In this document: one piece after another, positions 53,233 through 63,246 of the stretch
Numbering within the stretch: position 1 is the first letter of the stretch
Layout: each line of letters starts with the position of its first letter
NCBI GenBank assembly: GCA_039090855.1
Contig: CM077025.1
Coordinates: 100,296,489-100,360,488 of the forward strand
Source of the DNA: Macrothele yani
Taxonomy: Eukaryota > Arthropoda > Arachnida > Araneae > Macrothelidae
DNA length: 64,000 nucleotides
Direction of reading: 5' to 3'
Program-made: the position numbers and the translations under genes
Notes under the pieces: model-generated
Databases searched by the model: none
Seen by the model: only the letters and a program-made list of their open reading frames with translations
What the model was told of the DNA's origin: nothing

Positions 53233-54130
53233 TGAAAAAAACGAGGAATGAAGTTATGGGTATTTATAGACAATTAAATTATGCAAATATTAAAAGTGAG
53301 GTTTAATATTGAATTTTGGTAAAAATTATGATTTGAGAGATGGGTACATGCATTTTGAAACAAAAGTAAATTCAATCTATTTAAGGCCATGATAAATAAA
53401 ATAAAAAATAAAATGCAACACTGATATTAGAAATTCCAAAGCTATTATTGTAGGTTTGCATTGTTTACGTTTACGATGAGTTGAGAAACCTGAAAGTGAC
53501 AAAAGGTATTTATTGTTTACATGTGTACCAATGTGTGTAACTAAATATTCACTAGTAGACAATGTACACGTGTAAATAACTTTTGGAGGTGGTGAAGGTC
53601 AATTTTAGTGGCTGGAAAAAAATGTATTGGTTAAATAAAAAACAATATCCCAAGTTACGTACCAGCCCTTGGTCAAGCTAGGGGGGGATTGCACGTGACC
53701 CTGAGATGAAATTCAACTGGGACACATAATTCTTCACTGCACAAAGTTTGGGTTTTTGAAAGGCCGCTTGGCCTGCATTTATTTTATAAACTTAACCACA
53801 AAAAAAAAAAAAAAAAAAAAAAAGTGTTTCAAGGAGTTGGAGAATCACCAAGACAACCAAGTCAGCAAATATTTGCTGCCACAATTTTGCACATTTCCAA
53901 AATTTCTAACTTTGGGCCCTGGGTGTAAAGAAAAATATTCAGATGACACAGCTTAAGCGCTTCACAAGAAACAAAAATTTACGCACACAAAATGGGGTGT
54001 TTCCTAAATAAGTGTGATGTTTTTCTTTACAAATGGGATATTTCCTAACAAGAGGTTACCCTAAATTTTAAATTATCATAGCAGGCTTAAAGCATCACAT
54101 ATTTGAAATTCACAGATTATACAGCACTAT
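53233..54130. other. No gene seen
   Basis: AT-rich, with A22 at 53801-53822. The ORF at 53756-53956 is carried through the poly-A and is not credible as a gene. Confidence 0.45.
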
Positions 54131-54164
54131 TTAGAATAATAATAGCAACGTTTCGCACAATAAA

Positions 54165-54240
54165 ATGTTTATTATACATCGATTATAGTTTTGCAGAGCG
54201 TTTGGCTCGGCTTCCTCAGGACGAATGGAGCGTAAACATT
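54165..54240 (-). other. Decayed hammerhead region of PLE-2
   Basis: Aligned with the PLE-1 ribozyme, the core reads CTGAGGA (allowed at position 7), but GAAA has become AAAA and the cleavage triplet GTC has become ATC. Predicted inactive. Confidence 0.5.
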
Positions 54241-54273
54241 CAAATCATTATGACATCATCAGAATTCTGACGG

Positions 54274-54550
54274 TCACAGGTTTTGGTGAGTTGCTTCCAC
54301 ACGCTTGAAAGAAATAAAGTCGACGTCATGTCGTGACGAGTTCCGGTATATATGGAAAGCTTCTAATATATTAAGCTTCATAGTCGAGTCCGGTTTATCA
54401 ATAAGCGTAGCGTTTCCAAACAAAAATTTATGGTTATTTTCATGACAATGTTGAGCTATAGACGACTTCTTCAGTTCATAGTTCCGTACATAGGTCTTGT
54501 GTTCCTTCACATGGAAACTTAAAGCCCTGCGGGTCTGTCCTATATATGAA
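54274..54550 (-). pseudogene. PLE-2 GIY-YIG domain
   Basis: CECGLSYIGQTRRALSFHVK near 54560-54500, then EHKTYVRNYELKKSSIAQHC and LIDKPDSTMKLNILEAFHIY, close to PLE-1 but with a frameshift near 54335. Inactive. Confidence 0.85.
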
Positions 54551-54599
54551 AGTCCACATTCACAAGGTATCTGATAAATTCCCCAGGAGTTTATGTCTT

Positions 54600-56022
54600 C
54601 GACGTAATCTTTTGATTGTTTATGGGTTTGAAAATAACTTTGAAATTAAAACTTTTAAGGAGTTTTAAAATTCTGAAGCAAATCTGAGGAGCAAATGGGA
54701 TAACTGCCCAATTCTTTCGTATTGAGAAGTCTATAGGCATGACCGTGCAGACAGGCTTTGGTTTCCTAAATTTTTGAACAGTTTTGTCTATAACGGGAGG
54801 GCTGTATCCTCTGTGTACTGCAATTCGTTTAAGAAAATCAAGCTCTTTCTGTAAGGAATCCTCAGTTGAGCAGATATGTATTGCACGATATACGTATGTG
54901 AAGAAGGCAGAGATCTTTTGTTTCCATGGATGATTTGATTTTGGATGAGGGGGTATGGAAACAGCAAATGGTTTTCAATAAATTGTTGTACTAAAGGATC
55001 CTTGAGAGCATGACACAAGGACATCAAGGAATGGTAAGCAGCCATTATTTTCAGTCTCATATGTGAACTGTATATGAGGATCAATTGAATTGATAAGTTC
55101 AACTAATTTAGGTATTTCCGAGTTCATGTCATTCCAGAGAACAAAAGTATCATCTACATATCAAATCCACAGGTCAAATGTAACAAGCTGAAATAGTTGG
55201 TCTTCAAAGTGGCACATGTAGACTTCACATAAAATAGGTGACAGTGGGCTACCCATTGCAAGGCATTCTGTCTGTTGGAAAAATCTTCCACGAAAAAGGA
55301 AACTGTTTTGTCTTATACAAATTTCCACTAGTCTCAAAATTTCTTCTATTTCCGGTTAGCTGAAATGATGTTCTTTCAGATTTGCTTTCAATGCTTCGAC
55401 GGCTCCGTTCACTGGGATACTTGTGAACATGGATTTCATATCGAAGGATAACATGAACTGATCATTAAATGGACGTCGCTTTAGCCCATTTACAAATTCA
55501 ATGGAATTTTTTACAGATGTTGTGTTCAAAGAAGCCGTTAAAGTCCATAGTTTCGAAGATAGAAATTTGGCCAACTTATGTGCAGCTGATCCTATATTGA
55601 TTGCTAACTATGGGACGAAAGGGGACACCAATCTTGTGTATCTTCGGAAGTGCATAGAAATGTAGACATCGGGAATATGAGGGCTTCAGATGATTTTTTG
55701 AGCTTTGGTCAAGGGTTACATAACTTGTTACCACTTTCCGAACTTCCTTTAATCGTTTCTCTGATAGGTCATTTTTTATTTCCTTATAGGTTCCCTCGGA
55801 AATAAGTTTTTCGACCTCTGCCTCGTAGTGTTTCTTGTCCAGAATAACAACTTGTCCTCCTTTATCAGCTTTAGGGATGATAATATCGCAATTTGACTGC
55901 AATTCTTTTAGAGCATTGTATTCTTCCTTGTTGAGATTCGGTTTAAATGGTGAAATGGACTTCGACGCTATTGTCTGGCTAATGCAATGTCTAATCGTTT
56001 CTTTTTTATCTGTATTTAGATC
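54600..56022 (-). pseudogene. PLE-2 reverse transcriptase
   Basis: Nearly the whole RT is readable on minus: NADK-type motif CDIIIPKADKGGQVVILDKK (about 55890), LPKIHKIGVPFRPIVSNQ (about 55650), a gap, SFDMKSMFTSIPVNGAVEAL, MGSPLSPILCEVYMCHFED, YVDDTFVLWNDMNSEI (catalytic YVDD at about 55150), GCLPFLDVLVSCSQGSF and the post-catalytic segment to 54600. At least five frame breaks or stops. It is the most complete RT of the PLE-1 family here. Confidence 0.87.
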
Positions 56023-56030
56023 ACCCCCAT

Positions 56031-56601
56031 TCTTCACTGTAGGAAGGAGACAGTCTGGGTTGTAGGCTTTTTGCGGGGGTTCTCCACACGTAAACCCGTC
56101 CTGTGGTGGGGAATAGTGAGAAACTTGATTCATCGGAAAACAAGACATTTCCAGTGATCTGCAGTCCATGTTTTGTGTTCCTGGCACCACTGTAGTCTCT
56201 GTTTCATATTTACCTGTAACACCAGGGGTTTTGCAATCGCAGCTCTGGCTTAAATATTGTGCTTATGCAATTCCCTTCGCACGGTATGGGTCGACACTGG
56301 GTTTTGGAGATGTGCAATTAAGCTCAGCAGTCACTTTCATCACAGTGATCTTCCTCCTTGTGGTCACAATCTTCTTTAATGTCCTCATGTCTCTTGCAGT
56401 GAGTTTGGTTTTCCTTGCACAGTTGTGTCTCGCAGATGATGATGTACTGTGAACATTGTATGCTGTCATGACCTTCGATACCCCCAATACCTGTGCCACT
56501 GTGGTTACTGACGCACCAACCAGACGGGGCCCCCACAATCTGCCCTCTTTGAACTCCAACTGGTCAGTCATTCTGGCTTCACCTGGAACGAAATTATACA
56601 A
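56031..56601 (-). pseudogene. Tc1-like transposase, N-terminal and first catalytic part
   Basis: ARMTDQLEFKEGRLWGPRLV then GASVTTVAQVLGVSKVMTAY form the paired-like HTH; KLTARDMRTLKKIVTTRRKI the second HTH. After a frameshift: CQEHKTWTADHWKCLVFSDE (first catalytic D) and SSFSLFPTTGRVYVWRTP...AYNPDCLLPTVKNGG, where it stops at PLE-2. The rest is missing. Confidence 0.85.
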
Positions 56602-56741
56602 TCACACAGATGCTTGAGACTATAAGTAACACTTCTTTACAAAAAAAAAATTGTAGCTACATGTTCATTTTACTCAAAAAGCAGCACATACCAAAGTCAC
56701 TGTTTTTAGCGAGGTGTTTCCATTATTTTGGACAACCCCTG
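56031..56741 (-). mobile_element. Tc1-like element remnant
   Basis: The right terminus (5' on minus) reads CAGGGGTTGTCCAAAATAAT, a classic Tc1-type end, ending at 56741 with TA at 56742-56743. The other end is missing because of PLE-2 or a deletion. Confidence 0.82.
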
Positions 56742-56835
56742 TATGCAAGAAATAAAATTATAAACATGTAATAGTAAGCTGTACAACTCCCCTTAGAACT
56801 GCGCATAACTGCAGGAACCATAGGCAGAGTATATA

Positions 56836-57466
56836 AGTAATAATCCACTCACAATCAATACTGAACTCCCCACAGAAACCGCCAGACCATCGGTCAACCA
56901 AGCACCAAACCTCTTGTGAACAAACCAACACAAACTGAAACACATACAATTGCAAACATACATTTAAAAACAACAATACTACTACTAATAATACAAAATA
57001 AAATACTGGGGGCCAAGAATCAATCATCAGGGGAAAACATTCCCGGCCCCCATCCCCCAGTTCAGGTTTCATGCAGGTGTCAAATTAACTAAAAAACTTC
57101 CCAAAAATAAAGGTTGGAAATTTTGCTAAAATATAGGGGGGGGGGGAGACCAGGTGTTTAGCCTTAAATTTTAACAAAATTTCTAACACTTATTTCTCGG
57201 AACTTTTTAAGTTAATTTGACACCTGCATGAAACCTGAATTAAGACGGGTGTGGCTATGTCTTTCCCTGATGATTGATTTCCTTCCCCTGTCATTTAGTT
57301 TTTATTATTATTAGTAGTAGTATTGCTGTTTTTAAATGTATGTTTGCAATTGTATGTGTTTCACTTTGTGCTGGTTTGCTCATTAAAGGTTTGGTACTTG
57401 GTTGCCCGATGGTTTGGAGGTTTCTGTAGGGAGTTCTGTATTGATTGGGAGTGGATTATTACATCA
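56836..57466. mobile_element. Foldback element, ~630 bp, without indels
   Basis: ATAATCCACTCACAATCAAT at 56841 pairs ATTGATTGGGAGTGGATTAT ending 57460; GGTTTCATGCAGGTGTCAAA pairs TTTGACACCTGCATGAAACC. Matched positions sum to the same value along the arms, so few or no indels have accumulated (centre about 57151). An ORF on minus at 56758-57072 is within the arm and unsupported. Confidence 0.85.
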
Positions 57467-57469
57467 ACC

Positions 57470-57895
57470 GATTGTAAACAAATTAAAAATAAATAAATTG
57501 TGTGCATTCTATTTTTAAGCAAATATCATATCATGTGGAAAACAGTACTTATAACTTATTTTCTGTACTTAAAAACATTGCCTTTACCATCCATATCACT
57601 TCTGTTATCTTGATTTGTTTCACAGTCCTGTTGTATTCATAATTCATCATCTTTGATGCTATGAATGTCATTTTAAAGCAGCATTTCTTTATAATTCTTT
57701 AATGCCTTTTTTAAAAAAAATGTATTTTTAGCTAAGTATAATACAAGGTCCAAAAATACTTAGTGATTTTTTTTTTCTGTTCTAAGATGTTGATTCTCTG
57801 ATAACAACCAGTTTGTATTTTCCTTTGTCAGAATGAACAACCTGAGATTCATATTTGCTTTCAGACTCATATTTTGTACTTACATGCATATTATA
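57470..57895. other. No gene seen
   Basis: AT-rich spacer; nothing recognised. Confidence 0.4.
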
Positions 57896-57899
57896 CATA

Positions 57900-57962
57900 T
57901 CATGTTTTGGTGTTCTTTGGCCAATTGTGGCTTTTGCACCAGGAGAATTGAATAAATAAATG
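57900..57962 (+). mobile_element. Old LINE tail fragment
   Basis: GTTTTGGTGTTCTTTGGCCA...CTTTTGCACCAGGAGAATTG with an (AAAT)n end: a diverged version of the 3' module at 16480 and 48757. Flanking duplication not clear. Confidence 0.55.
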
Positions 57963-58479
57963 AATCCCAATTTTGGAAAAAGTTACAGTTTACCCTATAC
58001 TCACAGCAGTATGGTAAATCATAATGAGATTTAAAAACAAACAAACTTGTTGATTTGCTAGTTAATTTTCTGTAAAACAGTAACTGTGTTAACGAGGAGT
58101 AGACAAAGCCCCAAAATTTTAAGGCACCAGCTCCATTTTTTCAGCACCCAGTGTATTTTTTTCAAGAGATACGAAGAGAAACCTATTATTGATACACATG
58201 CAGAAGTGTGCCCTTCATCATCAAAATCAATGCATTACATTCCTCAGACATTATTTAATAAATTAGTGCAAAATCCACAACCAAAACTAGGGAACATTAT
58301 ATACACTTGTATTAATGCAAGTAATTTGGAACCTAGTTTTAAATACAAGTGTATTATATACACTTGCATTTTGAACTAGGTTTTCATTTCAGAAAGTTCA
58401 GCTTTGTCATATGGTATATAATTTTCAATAAAAACACTAATCAGTAAATGAACTTATATCATCATCATCATCATCATTG

Positions 58480-61434
58480 TCAACCATTATCAATCCACTG
58501 CTGGACGAAGGTCTCCCCAAGTTTCCTCCACAACGGTCTGTCTTGTGCCAGTCTCCTCCATGTCACTCCCGCATATTTACGAATTTCATCCACCCATCTC
58601 CCATGTGGTCTTTTTCTGGGTCTTTTCCTGTCCCTTGGAATCCAATCTAAAATTTCGGCTGTCCATCTATGGTCTGTCCTTCTGGCAGTATGTCCAGCCC
58701 ATTGCCATTTCAGGGATTTAACTCTGATCATGATGTCTTCCACTCTCGTCATTTTTCGGATCCACGAGTTCCTCTTCTTATCTCTCCTGGTTATACCAAG
58801 CATGCACCTCTCCATGCTTCTTTGAGTTGTCTGCAGCTTTTGTATGTCTCTTTTAGTTAAGGTCCACGTCTCTGCACCATACGTAAGCACTGGAAGGATG
58901 CATTGATCAAACACTTTTCTTTTAAGACATAATGGCATATTGCTCTTGAAAATTATGCTGTTTCTTCCAAAAGCTCTCCAGGCAAGTTTTGTACGCCGAT
59001 TAATTTCTTCATCAATGTGACCCTCACTTGATATCTGCTGTCCAAGATAAACATACGTATCTGTTATCTCCAGTTTTTCTCCATCAATCGATAAATCTTC
59101 ATTTCTTGTAAAAGCATTGAACATCACTTTTGTCTTCTGAAAGTTCATTTTTAATCCCACTTCTTTACTCTTGTCAGCAAGTTCCTGGATCATACTCTGC
59201 AGCTCTGATGGGGTAGTTGCAAAAATGACTACGTCATCAGCAAAACGAAGGTGGGTTAGATAATCTCCATTAATGTTTATCCCTTTGTTTTCCCAGTTCA
59301 GTGATTGAAAGACATTTTCCAATGTGGCATTAAAGAGCTTCGGAGATATGGTGTCACCTTGTCTCACTCCCTTTCCAATTTTTATGTGTGTTGTATTTTC
59401 AAACAGCCGAATCTTTGCACTTGCATTTTCATAGATGTTATTAATAATATTAATGTATGCATCTTCAATACCGCAGGATTTCAGAGCCGTGGTAACTGCT
59501 GATGGTTTCACCGAATCAAAGGCTTTTTCATAATCGATAAAAGCCATGCACAATGGAAGTTCATATTCCCTCGCTCTTTCAATCAGTTCTCTCAGTACGT
59601 GGATATGATCTATTGTGCTGTAGCCACTCCTGAATCCAGCTTGTTCTCTCGGTTGAGCCATGTCCAGTGTTACCTTCAAGCGGTGTGAAAGAACTTTAGT
59701 GAAGATTTTATAAACCACTGATAGGAGGCTGATAGGTCTGTAGTTCCTAAGATCCTCAATGTCACCTTTTTTATGTAGCAGGATCATTGTAGCATTGTTC
59801 CAATCCTCAGGAATCTTCCCTTCATTAAGGCATCGAGTGAAAATTTGGGCGAGTACTGTTTCAATTTCTCCACTTGCTTCTTGTATGATGTCTATAGTAA
59901 TTCCATCTTCTCCTGGAGCTTTCCCTCGCTTCATGTTCTTGATTGCATGAGCAACTTCTGCTGGGAGGACTGGAAGAACTTTGGTACCTTTCATGATGTC
60001 TGGAGTACATGTATCATCCCTTTCATATAATTTGGAGTAGAAATCTTTCACTCTTGTCAAAATTTCGCCTCTATTTCTTGTTATAGAACCATCTTCTTTT
60101 CTCAGAGCCATAATCTGTTTTCTTCCCTTACTGAGATGTCCCTTTGCTATCTTAAGGCTTTGGTTGTTTTCAATTGCTTTCCTCACTAGCTCACAGTTGA
60201 ATTTCCTTACGTCTTCAGTGATACTTTTTCGTGTTGTCTTGCATAGCTCTATATATTCCACTTTGGAAGTCACATCTACTTTAGTTGTCCTCATCTCTCT
60301 TCTTTTTTGCATCAACATTTTGGTTTTTCCTGATAATTTGTTCACATGCAACTTGTTCTTAGACCCAGCTAATTTTGTTGCTGTTTCCATTAGAGCTTTG
60401 GTTACTTTTCTGTTAACTTCCGAAATATCCACTTCTTCCGATGTTAGGCCTTCTAAAGCAGAGAATCTGTTCTTCAGTTCCAACTTGAAAGTATTATGGT
60501 GTTTTTTAAGGTTGGTTATGTCAATACATTTTGTTTGTCTTATGAGCTTGCCACGTTCCAGTTTAGTGTTGAGGTGCATCTTACATCTCACCAATCTATG
60601 GTCACTACCTGTGTTGAACTTGTTCAGCACACTGCAGTCTTCGATGACGAATTTTTTGTTACACATAATAAAATCAATTTCACTTGTCGTCCCAATTGGA
60701 TGTCTCCATGTCCATTTCCTGTGTGGCTTTTTCTTGAAAAAGGAGTTCAAGATGAAAAATCCTTCTGCCTCTGCAAACTCAACGAGAGTATTTCCACGCT
60801 GGTTTCTGTTGCCGTGACCGAATTTACCTACTGAAGTTTCATTCTGTTGCCGTTGCCCTATTTTTGCATTGAAATCTCCCATAATTATCTTCAAGTGCTG
60901 CTTACCTTTATTATTTAGATGACGAATTTCCTCATAAAATTCTTCAATTTCTTCTTCAGGATGACTTGTGGTGGGTGCATAAGTTTGAATAATCTGAGCC
61001 TGGTATCTTCTCGATAGTTGGATAACGAGTCGTGCAGCTCTGTCAGAGGAACTTTCAACTTCTACCACTTTATCCTTCAGTTTCTTGTTTATTATAAATC
61101 CAACACCACTAGTTCTGCCAGTATCTGTCCCACGATAATAGAAGAGATGTCCACTTTTCAGTTCAATGAGATCTTCTCCTTTTCTCCTTACCTCACTTAG
61201 CCCGACGATGTCCCACTTGATCCTTTGTAGTTCCTCTTCCAATTCAAGAAGCCTTGAATCAGAAGATAGGGAGCGTCCGTTATAGGTAGCCAAGGTCAGC
61301 ATCAAATGGCAGCCTAGTCCGGTCCTCCGGGGATTCTTAGCACCCTCTGCCTTCATGTCGCACTGGCCGCTGCCTTGGCCAGGTACATTCCAGCTGCCGG
61401 AGACTGAGGGCCAAGATTTAAGTTGTAGAGTCAT
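58480..61434 (-). CDS. RTE endonuclease-reverse transcriptase, intact, 984 aa
   Basis: A single protein for target-primed reverse transcription. The start is the first ATG after an in-frame TAA in the 5' UTR. The N-terminal APE endonuclease (about residues 48-270) has TYNGRSLSS, LSEVRRKGEDLIE (catalytic E), YAPTTSHPEEE, IMGDFNAKIG (D, N) and NTGSDHRLVRCKM (D, H). RT (about 480-760) has MKRGKAPGEDGITID, NYRPISLLSVVYKIFTKVL, EQAGFRSGYSTIDHI, MAFIDYEKAFDSV, KGVRQGDTISPKLFNATLEN, and catalytic FADDVVIFATTPSE. The C-terminus has YGAETWTLTKRD, WQWAGHTARR and GRWVDEIRKYAG. No frame break; probably able to retrotranspose if expressed. Confidence 0.95.
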   Translation of the reverse strand: MTLQLKSWPSVSGSWNVPGQGSGQCDMKAEGAKNPRRTGLGCHLMLTLATYNGRSLSSDSRLLELEEELQRIKWDIVGLSEVRRKGEDLIELKSGHLFYYRGTDTGRTSGVGFIINKKLKDKVVEVESSSDRAARLVIQLSRRYQAQIIQTYAPTTSHPEEEIEEFYEEIRHLNNKGKQHLKIIMGDFNAKIGQRQQNETSVGKFGHGNRNQRGNTLVEFAEAEGFFILNSFFKKKPHRKWTWRHPIGTTSEIDFIMCNKKFVIEDCSVLNKFNTGSDHRLVRCKMHLNTKLERGKLIRQTKCIDITNLKKHHNTFKLELKNRFSALEGLTSEEVDISEVNRKVTKALMETATKLAGSKNKLHVNKLSGKTKMLMQKRREMRTTKVDVTSKVEYIELCKTTRKSITEDVRKFNCELVRKAIENNQSLKIAKGHLSKGRKQIMALRKEDGSITRNRGEILTRVKDFYSKLYERDDTCTPDIMKGTKVLPVLPAEVAHAIKNMKRGKAPGEDGITIDIIQEASGEIETVLAQIFTRCLNEGKIPEDWNNATMILLHKKGDIEDLRNYRPISLLSVVYKIFTKVLSHRLKVTLDMAQPREQAGFRSGYSTIDHIHVLRELIERAREYELPLCMAFIDYEKAFDSVKPSAVTTALKSCGIEDAYINIINNIYENASAKIRLFENTTHIKIGKGVRQGDTISPKLFNATLENVFQSLNWENKGININGDYLTHLRFADDVVIFATTPSELQSMIQELADKSKEVGLKMNFQKTKVMFNAFTRNEDLSIDGEKLEITDTYVYLGQQISSEGHIDEEINRRTKLAWRAFGRNSIIFKSNMPLCLKRKVFDQCILPVLTYGAETWTLTKRDIQKLQTTQRSMERCMLGITRRDKKRNSWIRKMTRVEDIMIRVKSLKWQWAGHTARRTDHRWTAEILDWIPRDRKRPRKRPHGRWVDEIRKYAGVTWRRLAQDRPLWRKLGETFVQQWIDNG

Positions 61435-61643
61435 TTTGGAGGTGTTTGGCCATAACTCACCACGCTGGCCAAGCGGGTTGGTGAGTGTGGGATAGCATTT
61501 CCTCTGATCCCGATGGTATAGTTATACCGCTATTGGCGGTCGTCAGAGCCCCTTTAGTGGGAACAGGATGCACCACGAGAAGGCGGGGTTGACATTTGTC
61601 AAGGAGAGGCTGTGATGTTACGCATCACCTGACCTTACATCCC
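61435..61643 (-). promoter_or_regulatory. RTE 5' UTR, presumed internal promoter region
   Basis: GC-richer leader of the intact RTE between the duplication and the ATG. LINE promoters lie inside the 5' UTR by general knowledge; no specific promoter element is visible, so the function is inferred from position only. Confidence 0.4.
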
Positions 61644-61777
61644 GAACTTATATACCCCACGCTAAATCAGTGCCATGCGTACAAACATCTCTGATGCTCA
61701 GCCCGCACATGTATCTCTCTTGGATTGCACCACAGAACTTCAGAGCCGGAATTACTACTGCCAATATTGCTGCAGAA

Positions 61778-61849
61778 TGCATAACTCTGCTGGCAGTTGT
61801 ACTGAAAATTGGTAACATTCGGTATCTTCATTATTTTGATTTTATGGTA
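61778..61849 (+). CDS. Weak exon candidate
   Basis: After an acceptor-like TTGCTGCAG (61769-61777), 72 bases run open to a donor-like GTAAGA (61850). The frame reading ITLLAVVLKIGNIRYLHYFDFM has a faint resemblance to the segment before FDFM in DEAH-box helicases but lacks about three residues. Not enough to name a gene. Confidence 0.18.
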
Positions 61850-61904
61850 AGAAAAAAACAAACAGAAAAAAAAATCCATATATTGCATTTGCTGCATTAT
61901 TAAA

Positions 61905-62285
61905 GTGATGGAAGCTTCTTATTAGAAACCCAAATTTTGAAAAATAAAATTTTTCAAAATAGAATTTTAAAACTGAGGTGCCAGGAAAAATTTCCAGGGG
62001 CATTGAATTTGTTTGCCCCTGGAGTTAACCCTTATGTGGATGGGTGACATCAACATCCCAGAGAGCTACATATTTTGCATTAAAGAGTTATAACAAATTG
62101 AGTATTGCTGGATCTTGAACATTCTAAACTCAGAAAACTTACTCTCTAATTGCAAGTATAACCAGTGGAAAACTAGATGCAATTGTGAATACCTGTGGAA
62201 AAAAAATTGGATAGCAAATGATCCAAGACAAAAAGACACAGATAGAAAAGATTGTCTCAGTTGCAGCCCACCTTCCCATTTTGAA
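61905..62285. other. No gene seen
   Basis: AT-rich spacer between the RTE flank and the Tigger-like element. Confidence 0.35.
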
Positions 62286-62287
62286 TA

Positions 62288-63146
62288 CAGTAGGACGGCG
62301 ATTATCCGCGCCTCGATCATCCAAGGTACCAGTGAAATTATGCACACAGCAGTGGTGGTGTACTTTTGCCAAGGTCACTGATCTGTGACTCTCGCTCATC
62401 GCACACACCCACCGTAGGGTACCGGATGTAGGTCAGTCGGTGTCTTCTGCTATTCGCCTGCTTCAGTTAACCATGCAGTGTTGTGTTTCACTTGTAAAAT
62501 GAATGTCTCTGTTTTTATTTGAGGCCTTAGTGTAAAGTTGTGTTGTTCTGTTTTGCGATTCAAAGCAACATGAGTGCGAAAAGAAAAGATTGTTGTTTCG
62601 TTACAGGCCAAGTTAAAAGACATTAAAAGAATCAATCAAGGGGAAACAATAAAAAAAGTTGCTTTAGATTTAGTTGTAGGCAAGGTCTGTAGGAGACTGG
62701 AAAAGAAATCGGGATAAAATCGAAAAATGGTGTTCTCAAAAGGCCAGCGGGAGTGGAGAAAGTGGCGGTGCAAAGGACAAAAATGAAACGGGACAAAAAT
62801 AAATGAGTACATTGAGCAACAACCAGAGGGCCACTTCAGTTGACCTTCTGCTACTGCGACACTGGGGTGAAATGGCGGCAACGAAAAGGGCAGCATCTTC
62901 AAGCAGAAAACTTTGAAGGACTACTTTTCTAAATAAATCTTTCAAAATTGTGTAAGTTTTGTTTTATATTATATATACTTAATCTTGCGTTTCAATGTTT
63001 GTAACAAGTTACCTATAAATAAACGTAATTTGTACCATATGCATCTTTATATAACCTTAAATTGCAATAAGGTCCATATTATCCGAGTTTTTGGGTATCC
63101 GAGCTAGGCCCGGTCCACAATAGCTCGGATGATCGCGGTCCTACTG
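62288..63146 (+). mobile_element. Tigger/pogo-like element, decayed
   Basis: Inverted ends CAGTAGGACGGCGATTATCC and the inverse of GGATGATCGCGGTCCTACTG; TA at 62286-62287 and 63147-63148. 859 bp, so most of the transposase is missing. Internally, after frame changes, a CENP-B-type HTH is recognisable (KESIKG/GETIKKVALDL region near 62625-62670, GDWKRNRDKIEKWCSQKASG near 62693-62750). The ends resemble those of Tigger elements. Confidence 0.85.
62560..62940 (+). pseudogene. Tigger-like transposase N-terminal relic
   Basis: KRKDCCFVTGQVKRH region followed by GDWKRNRDKIEKWCSQKASG with SGESGGAKDKNETGQK after a frame change; then a segment joining abruptly to a C-terminal scrap (MAATKRAASSSRKL). 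The catalytic core is deleted. The HTH once bound the terminal repeats. Confidence 0.6.
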
Positions 63147-63246
63147 TAGTTTGGGAAAGTGTAATCATCAATTCAATTTTTCTTTCTGGCTTCATGCTAT
63201 TTAATTTACCACATTTACTAGGAATAAGCTAGCACAATAGAATTTA

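Larger units (their letters stand above)
54132..56030 (-). mobile_element. Penelope-like element PLE-2, same family as PLE-1
   Basis: The left end TTAGAATAATAATAGCAACG matches the PLE-1 end. It then contains a mutated hammerhead region, GIY-YIG, and RT back to its N-terminal part near 56020. TATTTAGA occurs at both borders (54128-54135, 56017-56024), possibly partly element sequence. It abuts a Tc1-like transposase relic on the right, so it probably inserted into it or arose with a deletion. Confidence 0.82.
58460..61643 (-). mobile_element. Complete RTE-clade LINE with 10-bp TSD
   Basis: GAACTTATAT lies at both 58450-58459 and 61644-61653. On minus it has a 5' UTR of about 209 bp starting GGGATGTAAGGTCAGGTGAT, one intact ORF (61434-58480) and a short 3' end with a (GAT)n tail, as expected for RTE. 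The perfect duplication, full 5' end and open ORF make it the youngest autonomous element in the window. Confidence 0.95.

Noticed and set aside
53756..53956. ORF containing a lysine run
   Set aside because: The lysines are translated from a poly-A tract; no other protein-like features.
54165..54240. Functional hammerhead in PLE-2
   Set aside because: GAAA is changed to AAAA and the GTC cleavage triplet to ATC; it is only a decayed relative of the PLE-1 motif.
60164..60817. 217-codon plus-strand ORF
   Set aside because: It is antisense to the intact RTE ORF and reflects its codon composition.
61778..61849. Exon of a DEAH-box helicase
   Set aside because: The resemblance rests on a few residues around FDFM and needs a three-residue gap; kept only as a weak exon candidate.
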